Shown here: one piece after another, positions 1 to 5,016 of the stretch | Position numbering within the stretch: the stretch's first letter is position 1 | Layout: each line of letters begins with the position of its first letter | Source: Avoscillospira sp045530865 | Lineage (GTDB): Bacteria; Bacillota; Clostridia; Oscillospirales; Oscillospiraceae | Length of the DNA stretch: 15,401 nt | Direction of reading: 5' to 3' | NCBI GenBank assembly: GCA_045530865.1 | Contig: JAZSCX010000015.1 | Coordinates: forward strand, 1-15,401 | Program-made: the position numbers and the translations under genes | Notes under the pieces: generated by a model | Database searches by the model: none | Told to the model about the DNA's origin: nothing | Seen by the model: the letters and a program-made list of their open reading frames with translations, nothing else

Positions 1-10
1 TAACGTTTTC

Positions 11-97
11 TCTCCCTCCGTCTTTTGCTTCGCAAAATCCACCTCCCTCGTCAGAGGGAGGCTCCCGCTGCGGCGGGACTACTCATAGGTATAACCT
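11..97. repeat. Cluster of stacked small hairpins (REP/MITE-like intergenic repeat)
   Basis: Four short perfect inverted repeats lie head to tail. TTTTGC/GCAAAA is at 23-28/32-37, CCTCCCTC/GAGGGAGG at 42-49/54-61, TCCCGC/GCGGGA at 63-68/73-78 and AGGT/ACCT at 87-90/94-97. The loops are 3-4 bases. No ribosome site or convincing ORF is present. Small-hairpin families of this style are common between genes in Oscillospiraceae genomes, as I remember them. The element may continue left of the window, so its true boundary is unknown. It could act as a transcript stabiliser, a terminator or an inert mobile repeat. Confidence 0.6.
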
Positions 98-105
98 TTT
101 TAGAG

Positions 106-124
106 CCACGGGCATAGCCCGTGG
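106..124. repeat. Hairpin CCACGGGC-ATA-GCCCGTGG
   Basis: A perfect 8-bp stem with a 3-base loop is followed by TTGTCGTTTT on the plus strand. It could be a weak terminator for a gene left of the window or part of the neighbouring repeat cluster. No gene is seen in 1-256. Confidence 0.5.
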
Positions 125-144
125 TTGTCGTTTTACAATAACAT

Positions 145-177
145 AAAAAGTGTGCATCGAAAGATGCACACTTTTTT
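145..177. terminator. Bidirectional intrinsic terminator downstream of mutY
   Basis: A 14-bp stem (145-158 with 163-176) is capped by a GAAA tetraloop. It has an A-run on the left and a T-run on the right, so it can terminate in both directions. On the minus strand it lies about 80 bases past the mutY stop and is the natural end of that transcript. On the plus strand it would end a gene lying left of the window. Confidence 0.85.
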
Positions 178-256
178 AATGCTGAATGCGGAGTGCTGAA
201 TGGTGTTGTGCGTGGGACGTCATCTTCCGCACAGGGAGGCGTGTCTGCGGCGGCAG

Positions 257-1294
257 TCATTTCATTTCCCGGAATTGGCGGAAGGCGGTGGGGAGGGCAT
301 AGATCGTGTCCAGGGCGGTCTGATCTGCCCATGTGAACAGCTCCGGTGCGTTTCCGCAACGGATATACCAGCCCTTCATGTTCCACTGAACATGGGTGAA
401 AATATGGGCCTTTTTTGTGGAGCGCTGCACATCCTCCGGATGGATGCCCCAGCTTTCCAGCTGCGCCAGCGCCTGCTCCGCATCCAGTTCCCCCGGCACA
501 TGGGGATATTCCCACAAGCCTGCCAGTAATCCGGTTTCCGGGCGTTTCTGCAGGGCGAAGCTGCCGCCGCATTCCAGAATAAACACAGTCATCTGCTCCT
601 GCCGGCGGGGCTTTTTTGTCGTTTTGATGGGCAGCTCCGTTTCCAGACCGTCCCGATGGGCAAGACAGATGCCGGAAAGGGGACAAACCTCGCATTTTGG
701 TGTGCCGTTGGGCATGCAGACTGTGGCGCCCAGCTCCATAAGCGCCTGGGTGAAATCACCGCAGCGGCCTGCGGGATAGATCTCTGCCAATGCGGCGGTC
801 AGCACCTTTTTTGTCTGGGGTTTGTCGATGGGGGAGCTGTCTGCCGTCAGACGGCTGCAGACCCGCAGCACGTTGCCATCCACCGCCGGGGTAGGCAGAC
901 CGAAACAGATGGAGCCTACAGCTCCTGCCGTATAGTCACCAATTCCGGCGAGTTTGCGTATCTCATCATGATCGGAGGGGAACACGCCGCCGTGCTGCTC
1001 CATGATCTGCTTTGCGGCCTTTTGCAGGTTCCGCACCCGGCTGTAGTAGCCCAGACCCTCCCAGAGCTTATTCAGTTGTTCCGGATTGGCCTCTGCCAGC
1101 ACCTGTATAGTGGGCAGCGCAGCCAGGAACCGGGTATAGTAGCCCCTGACGGCTTCCACCCGGGTCTGCTGCAGCATGATCTCCGAAAGCCACACATGGT
1201 ACGGCTCCCGGTTCTGCCGCCATGGCAGCTCCCGCTTGTTGGCTTCGTACCACGGGAGCAGCAGGACAGGCAATTGAGAAAACAGGTTTTTCAT
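257..1294 (-). CDS. mutY: A/G-specific adenine DNA glycosylase MutY
   Basis: It removes adenine mispaired with 8-oxoguanine or guanine, the last safeguard of the GO base-excision repair system. The 345-residue protein has the full MutY layout. The SEIMLQQT motif carries catalytic Glu38, the helix-hairpin-helix LAGIGDYTAGAV is at about 115-126, and catalytic Asp139 lies in VDGN. Cysteines 193, 201, 204 and 210 form the 4Fe-4S site. A C-terminal NUDIX-like domain from about 230 contains the HIFTH element that reads 8-oxoG. The Cys193-Cys201 gap is seven residues, against six in E. coli. The ATG at 1294 has AGAAAGG eight bases upstream, and a consensus promoter lies just beyond it. It is transcribed alone, divergent from the HAD gene. 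Confidence 0.95.
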   Translation of the reverse strand: MKNLFSQLPVLLLPWYEANKRELPWRQNREPYHVWLSEIMLQQTRVEAVRGYYTRFLAALPTIQVLAEANPEQLNKLWEGLGYYSRVRNLQKAAKQIMEQHGGVFPSDHDEIRKLAGIGDYTAGAVGSICFGLPTPAVDGNVLRVCSRLTADSSPIDKPQTKKVLTAALAEIYPAGRCGDFTQALMELGATVCMPNGTPKCEVCPLSGICLAHRDGLETELPIKTTKKPRRQEQMTVFILECGGSFALQKRPETGLLAGLWEYPHVPGELDAEQALAQLESWGIHPEDVQRSTKKAHIFTHVQWNMKGWYIRCGNAPELFTWADQTALDTIYALPTAFRQFREMK

Positions 1295-1360
1295 GGATTA
1301 ACCTTTCTGGGAACAGATTGCCACGCCGCCGGTGGCGGCTCGCAATTGTGTGTTTTCTTC

Positions 1361-1389
1361 ATTATAAATTGTTCCACATCCCTTGTCAA
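1361..1389 (-). promoter_or_regulatory. Consensus sigma-A promoter of mutY
   Basis: On the minus strand, TTGACA (complement of 1384-1389) is separated by exactly 17 bases from TATAAT (complement of 1361-1366). Both hexamers match consensus perfectly. Transcription should start near 1354, giving a leader of about 60 bases that holds a GCCGCC/GGCGGC hairpin (1325-1339) before the mutY ribosome site. The -35 overlaps that of the opposing promoter. Confidence 0.85.
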
Positions 1390-1411
1390 ATGGGAGGAGA
1401 GAACCTATAAT
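1383..1411 (+). promoter_or_regulatory. Promoter of the HAD phosphatase-GDPD unit
   Basis: TTGTCA (1383-1388, 5 of 6) and a perfect TATAAT (1406-1411) are spaced by 17 bases. The start would be near 1418. This puts the ATG at 1410 inside the -10 box and rules it out as the translation start. It supports the ATG at 1440, which has its own AAGGAGGG. Confidence 0.8.
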
Positions 1412-1439
1412 GATAGACAGTATGACAAGGAGGGTTCCT

Positions 1440-2231
1440 ATGGCACCTTTGAAGGAAAAACGACTGTTTCTGCTGGACATGGATGGGACGATCTATCTGG
1501 ATGACCGGCTGTTTGACGGCACACTGGAATTTTTGCGATACGTTCGGGACATTGGCGGCAGATATCTGTTTCTGACCAACAATTCCTCCCGGGGCGTGGA
1601 TGCCTACATAGAAAAAATGGCCCGTCTGGGCATTGCAGCTACAGAGGAGGATTTTCTGACTTCTGTGGACGCGACATTGCTGTATTTGCAGCAGAACCAT
1701 CCGGGGCAGCTGTGCTACGTCTCCGGCACGGAGACCTTCAAAAAGCAGCTTCGGGATGGCGGCGTCAGGGTGACGGACAGGTTGGAGGACGGCATTTCTG
1801 TGCTGGTGCACGGCTTCGACCGGGAGCTGACCTTCCAGAAGCTGGAGGACTGCTGCATTCTGCTGAACCGGGGCGTGGAATTCATTGCCACCAATCCCGA
1901 TTGGGTGTGCCCCACCTGGTACGGATCTGTGCCGGACTGCGGCAGCATGTGCGAGATGCTGTTCCGGGCCACAGGGCGAAGACCCCGGTTCATCGGCAAG
2001 CCTCAGCCGGAAATGGCGCTGCTGGCCATGGAGAAGTTCGGCTATGGAAAAGAACAGACCGTACTCATCGGTGACCGGCTCTATACGGATATCGCCTGCG
2101 GCGTCAACGCGGGCATCGATACCATTTTTGTGCTCTCCGGCGAGGGCACCCGGGAAGACCTGAAAACCAGCGACGCCCAGCCCACATGGGTCTATGCGGA
2201 TATTGCTGCCGTACTGGAGGAGTTGGAATGA
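1440..2231 (+). CDS. HAD-superfamily subfamily IIA phosphatase (NagD/AraL/PGP-like)
   Basis: A cytosolic phosphatase of the HAD IIA group, which acts on small phosphorylated metabolites such as p-nitrophenyl-, sugar- or glycolate-type phosphates. The exact substrate cannot be read from sequence. With the start at 1440 the protein is 263 residues, the usual family size. Motif I is LDMDGT with the Asp13 nucleophile and Asp15 acid/base. Motif II is TNNSS (46-50), motif III contains Lys187 in GKPQPEM, and motif IV is IGDRLYTDI with Asp212 and Asp217. The C2 cap occupies the middle. An upstream in-frame TTG (1383) and ATGs (1410, 1422) are rejected because they lie in or at the promoter, while AAGGAGGG at 1427-1434 serves 1440. 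It is co-transcribed with the following GDPD gene, 36 bases downstream. Confidence 0.9.
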   Translation: MAPLKEKRLFLLDMDGTIYLDDRLFDGTLEFLRYVRDIGGRYLFLTNNSSRGVDAYIEKMARLGIAATEEDFLTSVDATLLYLQQNHPGQLCYVSGTETFKKQLRDGGVRVTDRLEDGISVLVHGFDRELTFQKLEDCCILLNRGVEFIATNPDWVCPTWYGSVPDCGSMCEMLFRATGRRPRFIGKPQPEMALLAMEKFGYGKEQTVLIGDRLYTDIACGVNAGIDTIFVLSGEGTREDLKTSDAQPTWVYADIAAVLEELE

Positions 2232-2266
2232 AGCGCAACAACAAGAGAACTGTTCCGGCGGATTGA
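2228..2266 (+). other. 12-codon mini-ORF bridging the HAD and GDPD genes
   Basis: ATG at 2228 overlaps the HAD stop as ATGA. The frame encodes MKRNNKRTVPAD and ends in TGA at 2264-2266, one base before the GDPD ATG at 2268. GDPD has no good Shine-Dalgarno of its own, only GGCGGA nearby. The mini-ORF could therefore pass terminating ribosomes on to GDPD. This is inference from layout; it may be chance. Confidence 0.25.
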
Positions 2267-2267
2267 T

Positions 2268-3071
2268 ATGATTTGGTTGATTGTGTTTTGCGTTCTGCTG
2301 TGGGTGCTGCTGACCCGCTGCCGCAGAAATCACAAAGACTGGACGGTGCTGCGGCAGTTCCGGTATGCCCACCGGGGCCTGCATGACAAACCGCAGGTGC
2401 CGGAAAACTCCATGGCAGCCTTCCGAAAGGCTGTGGAGCGCGGCTTCGGCGCGGAACTGGATATTCATCTGATGGCAGACGGCAATCTGGCGGTGATCCA
2501 TGACAGCAGCCTGCTGCGGACAGCCGGTTCGGATGTCTGTATTGAGGATCTGACGGCTGCTGATCTGGAACAGTTTGTGCTGGAGGAAAGCAGCGAAAAA
2601 ATCCCGCTGCTGCAGGAGGTTCTGGCGCTGTTCGAGGGGAAAACGCCCCTGATCGTGGAGTTAAAGGCGGTGCGGGGCAATCATGTGGCTCTGTCAGCGG
2701 CGGCTGCAGCGGTTCTGGATGATTACAAGGGCGATTACTGCATCGAATCCTTTGATCCCCGGGTGGTCGGCTGGTTCCGGAAGCACCGGCCTGCCGTCTG
2801 CCGGGGACAGCTGGCCGAAAACTTTTTGCAGAATCGGGAGACAAAACTCCATCCGGTGCTGGGGGTCATTCTGACTAACCTGTTGGCAAATATTGTCGGC
2901 TGTCCGGATTTTGTGGCCTATCGGTTTTCAGATCGGTATACCTTTGGCCTGCAGATGTGCCGCTTTTTCCACCGGCCTCAGATGGTCTATTGGACGCTGC
3001 GGAGCAAAGACGAACTGAATCAGGCGGAAGGGGAACGCGGATTGTGCGTTTTTGAGAGTTTTACTCCGTGA
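2268..3071 (+). CDS. Membrane-anchored glycerophosphodiester phosphodiesterase
   Basis: It is predicted to hydrolyse glycerophosphodiesters (deacylated phospholipids, possibly teichoic acid fragments) to glycerol-3-phosphate and an alcohol. The 267-residue protein begins with a hydrophobic segment (residues 2-16) followed by basic residues, suggesting an N-terminal membrane anchor. The GDPD catalytic set is visible: AHRG with His35-Arg36, PENS with Glu46-Asn47, GAELDIH with Glu63 and Asp65, and IHD with His78. A Lys in VELKAV and a late aromatic Tyr-Trp motif fit the TIM-barrel fold. The start is the ATG after the mini-ORF, with a weak ribosome site. It lies in the same transcript as the HAD phosphatase, so the pair may recycle phosphorylated lipid-derived metabolites (inference). 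A strong terminator follows. Confidence 0.88.
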   Translation: MIWLIVFCVLLWVLLTRCRRNHKDWTVLRQFRYAHRGLHDKPQVPENSMAAFRKAVERGFGAELDIHLMADGNLAVIHDSSLLRTAGSDVCIEDLTAADLEQFVLEESSEKIPLLQEVLALFEGKTPLIVELKAVRGNHVALSAAAAAVLDDYKGDYCIESFDPRVVGWFRKHRPAVCRGQLAENFLQNRETKLHPVLGVILTNLLANIVGCPDFVAYRFSDRYTFGLQMCRFFHRPQMVYWTLRSKDELNQAEGERGLCVFESFTP

Positions 3072-3081
3072 GAAAGACAGA

Positions 3082-3130
3082 TGTCCGGCCTTGGCGGCAC
3101 AGAACATGCCGCCAAGGCCGGACAATTTTC
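3082..3130 (+). terminator. Strong intrinsic terminator after the GDPD gene
   Basis: A perfect 17-bp stem (3082-3098 with 3108-3124), rich in GC, has a 9-base loop and is followed by ATTTTC. It starts 10 bases after the GDPD stop and insulates this unit from the liv leader. Confidence 0.85.
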
Positions 3131-3205
3131 CGGAAATTGTTAAGAATTTGTGATGTTGCTACAAAAAGACGAGGTTTCCTGTGCGCTTTTTGCCAATCCT
3201 GATAA

Positions 3206-3264
3206 TTGACTTTTTTCCTCCAAAAAGGTAGACTATTGACATAGCAAAATTGCTTTAGCAGAAT
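3206..3264 (+). promoter_or_regulatory. Tandem promoters for the liv leader and operon
   Basis: The first is TTGACT (3206-3211), 17 bases, TAGACT (3229-3234). The second is a perfect TTGACA (3236-3241), 17 bases, CAGAAT (3259-3264). The two are offset by exactly 30 bases. The second would start RNA near 3271, about 10 bases before the AAGGGAG ribosome site of the leader ORF, a short 5' end typical of attenuator leaders. The -10 boxes are each 4 of 6. No other clear promoter is seen before livJ. Confidence 0.65.
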
Positions 3265-3295
3265 AAATTGAGAAACACAGAAGGGAGTTGTCGGC

Positions 3296-3493
3296 ATGAA
3301 CGCTATGTATAAACGCGCTATGAATATGTTTGCCGATGCTTCCTGTTATGCACCGGCTAACCAGTCTGCGTCCAATACTGCCCGCACTCTGCTTCTGGAC
3401 ACTGCCGTTGTAGCAGTGTCTTTTTTGTCCATGGCTGTACGAATTTCCATTCTGGGACTGGTACGAATTATTCTGCCGAACCGGCAAAGCTGA
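3296..3493 (+). CDS. Putative branched-chain amino acid leader peptide (65 codons)
   Basis: I do not recognise it as a known protein family. The ATG at 3296 has AAGGGAG eight bases upstream and a promoter just before it, so translation is credible. Residues 1-30 are ordinary and polar. Leu32-34 is a run of three Leu codons, followed by Val38, Val39 and Val41. Residues 48-60 hold nine Ile/Leu/Val out of 13 (VRISILGLVRIIL). The last codons (CGG CAA AGC TGA) form the 5' side of an antiterminator pairing with the terminator before livJ. This suggests a regulatory leader whose translation senses branched-chain aminoacyl-tRNA. An internal ATG at 3431 would give a 20-residue leader but lacks a ribosome site. 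It could instead be a small membrane-associated protein. Confidence 0.65.
   Translation: MNAMYKRAMNMFADASCYAPANQSASNTARTLLLDTAVVAVSFLSMAVRISILGLVRIILPNRQS
3398..3426 (+). terminator. Intrinsic terminator inside the leader ORF (T1)
   Basis: A perfect 8-bp stem GACACTGC/GCAGTGTC (3398-3405 with 3413-3420) with a 7-base loop is followed at once by six T. It lies within the coding frame of the leader peptide, directly after Leu codons at 3389-3397. A ribosome on those codons would cover the 5' arm and prevent folding. An untranslated RNA should terminate here. Confidence 0.75.
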
Positions 3494-3545
3494 ACTTAGT
3501 TCCTGCTGCAACTGCGGCGGGGTTATAAGTTAAACGGCTTTGCTG
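3482..3545 (+). promoter_or_regulatory. Predicted antiterminator hairpin of the liv attenuator
   Basis: Bases 3482-3492 (end of the leader ORF, including most of its stop codon) pair with 3535-3545 over 11 continuous pairs, two of them G-U. After a three-base bulge, AACTTA 3493-3498 pairs with TAAGTT 3526-3531. An inner stem CCTGCTGC 3502-3509 pairs with GCGGCGGG 3514-3521. The outer helix uses the same bases as the 5' arm of the terminator at 3535-3544, so the two structures are mutually exclusive. A ribosome at the leader stop codon would block the antiterminator. One stalled upstream on Ile/Leu/Val codons would allow it. Confidence 0.65.
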
Positions 3546-3566
3546 AATAAGCAAAGCCGCTTTTTT
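3535..3566 (+). terminator. Intrinsic terminator before livJ (T2, attenuator)
   Basis: A perfect 10-bp stem CGGCTTTGCT/AGCAAAGCCG (3535-3544 with 3550-3559) with loop GAATA is followed by C and six T. It sits after the leader ORF and before livJ, with no clear promoter between, so it must be read through for the operon to be expressed. Its 5' arm is contested by the leader ORF end (CGGCAAAGCTG, 3482-3492). Confidence 0.85.
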
Positions 3567-3598
3567 CTGGGAAAGGATCCCAAATTAGAATGTGTTTT

Positions 3599-3612
3599 AT
3601 GCCATTTGGCAT
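3599..3612. promoter_or_regulatory. Palindrome ATGCCA-TT-TGGCAT upstream of livJ
   Basis: A perfect 6+2+6 palindrome lies 33 bases before the livJ start in an A/T-rich stretch. It could be an operator for a DNA-binding regulator or a small RNA hairpin. Only one copy was noticed, so its role is unproven. Confidence 0.35.
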
Positions 3613-3644
3613 GGAATAAAAATCCAACAAAAGAGGTAAGTAAA

Positions 3645-4838
3645 ATGAAAAAGTTTATCGCTCTCATGCTGGCTGTCCTCATGGTGTTCACCATGGTCGC
3701 CTGTGCAGCCAAGGAAGCCCCCGAGGCTGAAACCAACGTTTACAAGCTGGGCGGCGTTGGCCCCCTGACTGGCGACGCTGCCATCTACGGCACCGCTGTT
3801 AAGAACGCAGCGCAGATCGCTGTGGACGAGATCAACGCTCTGGGCGGCGACGTGCAGTTCGAGCTGCGCTTCGAAGACGACGCTCACGATGCTGAGAAGT
3901 CCGTCAACGGCTACAACATTCTGAAGGACTGGGGCATGCAGCTGTTCCTGGGCTCCGTCACCTCCAACCCCGGCGTTGCCACCTCCGTGGAAGCCAATGC
4001 TGACAACATGTTCTATCTGACTCCCTCCGCCTCCGCCACCAACGTTCTGGGCGGCGTTGCTGACCCCCTGACCGGCACCGTTGACATTGCCCGCAAGACC
4101 AATGTCTTCCAGCTGTGCTTCATGGATCCCAACCAGGGCTCCGCTTCCGCTCAGTACATCTTCGACAAGCAGCTGGGCTCCAAGATCGGCGTCATCTACA
4201 AGAACGATGACGTTTACTCCGTCGGTATCTACAACACCTTCGCTGCCAAGGCTGAAGAGCTGGGTCTGGAGATCGTCTCCACCACCACCTTCACCACCGA
4301 CAGCCAGAACGACTTCTCCGTGCAGATCGCTGCCGCCAAGGACAACGGCGCCGACCTGATCTTCCTGCCCATGTACTACGGCCCCGCTTCCCTGATCATG
4401 ACTCAGGCCAATGCCATTGGCTACGCTCCCAAGTTCTTCGGCGTTGACGGCATGGACGGCATTCTGTCCGTGGAAGGCTTCGATACCTCTCTGGCTGAGG
4501 GCGTCCTGCTGCTGACCCCCTTCAATGCTGACTCCGAGGACGAGGCTACCAAGGCTTTCGTCGCCAAGTATCAGGAATTGCACGGTGAGGTTCCCAACCA
4601 GTTCGCTGCCGACGCTTATGACTGCGTCTATGCCATCTACGAGGCTCTGAAGGCCACCGGCGCCAAGCCCGACATGTCCGCTTCCGAGCTGAGCGACCTG
4701 CTGTCTGCCAAGTTCGCCGGCGACTTCACCTTCGACGGCCTGACCGGTGAAGGCATGACCTGGGACGAGACCGGCGCTGTTGACAAGAGCCCCAAGGGCA
4801 TGGTCATTCAGAACGGCGCTTACGTCGGTCTGGACTAA
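3645..4838 (+). CDS. livJ: Branched-chain amino acid ABC transporter, substrate-binding lipoprotein
   Basis: It captures leucine, isoleucine or valine (or a related amino acid) outside the membrane and delivers it to LivHM. The 397-residue protein has a lipoprotein signal: MKK, a hydrophobic core and Cys20 in a MVAC lipobox. A Peripla_BP_6 (type I, two-lobe) domain runs from about residue 30 to the end, beginning with the typical KLGGVGPLTGDAA and including an N-terminal AVDEINALGG helix and a QFAADAYDCVYAIYEAL segment near residue 330. The start at 3645 is chosen over an in-frame upstream start because AAGAGG lies eight bases before it and the signal peptide starts there. Codon use is strongly biased to CTG, AAG, GGC and TCC, a sign of high expression. 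A hairpin after the gene may keep it more abundant than the membrane parts. Confidence 0.93.
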   Translation: MKKFIALMLAVLMVFTMVACAAKEAPEAETNVYKLGGVGPLTGDAAIYGTAVKNAAQIAVDEINALGGDVQFELRFEDDAHDAEKSVNGYNILKDWGMQLFLGSVTSNPGVATSVEANADNMFYLTPSASATNVLGGVADPLTGTVDIARKTNVFQLCFMDPNQGSASAQYIFDKQLGSKIGVIYKNDDVYSVGIYNTFAAKAEELGLEIVSTTTFTTDSQNDFSVQIAAAKDNGADLIFLPMYYGPASLIMTQANAIGYAPKFFGVDGMDGILSVEGFDTSLAEGVLLLTPFNADSEDEATKAFVAKYQELHGEVPNQFAADAYDCVYAIYEALKATGAKPDMSASELSDLLSAKFAGDFTFDGLTGEGMTWDETGAVDKSPKGMVIQNGAYVGLD

Positions 4839-4876
4839 TCTGATCCATTCCCGTAGTCGATAATTAAGCCATGTAT

Positions 4877-4920
4877 TACGGGAGGGCTGCCAATACAAAT
4901 GCAGTCCTCCCGTATTCTTC
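4877..4920 (+). terminator. Intercistronic terminator-like hairpin after livJ
   Basis: A 14-bp stem (4877-4890 with 4901-4914, one G-U pair) with a 10-base loop is followed by TTCTTC. It probably terminates part of the transcription or protects the livJ 3' end from decay. That would give more binding protein than permease, as is common in ABC importer operons (inference). Confidence 0.7.
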
Positions 4921-4935
4921 TGTTTCTGACAATCC

Positions 4936-4995
4936 AAATGGGTCGTGGATAGTCGATGATACAAGGGCTGATCGTCGCCCATCCAAGACCCATTT
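4936..4995 (+). promoter_or_regulatory. Structured RNA element before livH
   Basis: AAATGGGTC (4936-4944) pairs with GACCCATTT (4987-4995). After a 2x2 mismatch, GGAT (4947-4950) pairs with ATCC (4981-4984). An inner stem CGATGAT/ATCGTCG (4954-4960 with 4971-4977, one U-G) closes a 10-base loop. The element ends five bases before the AAAAGG ribosome site of livH. It may tune livH translation or mRNA stability. It matches no riboswitch family I recognise. Confidence 0.5.
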
Positions 4996-5016
4996 CATGA
5001 AAAGGTGCGTGTATTT

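Noticed and set aside
1410..1439. ATG at 1410 or 1422 as the HAD start
   Set aside because: 1410 overlaps the -10 box and 1422 lies almost at the predicted RNA start with no room for a ribosome site. AAGGAGGG serves 1440.
1386..2501. 371-codon minus-strand frame across the HAD gene
   Set aside because: Antisense shadow that would also run through both divergent promoters, with no ribosome site and no domain.
3296..3645. T-box riboswitch before livJ
   Set aside because: No T-box sequence (TGGNACCGCG type) or Stem I-like specifier architecture was found. The leader ORF and competing stems explain the terminator better.
3597..4982. 461-codon open frame on the minus strand across livJ
   Set aside because: It is a shadow of livJ caused by strong codon bias. 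It has no ribosome site, low-complexity Gly/Val composition, and livJ has clear domain evidence.
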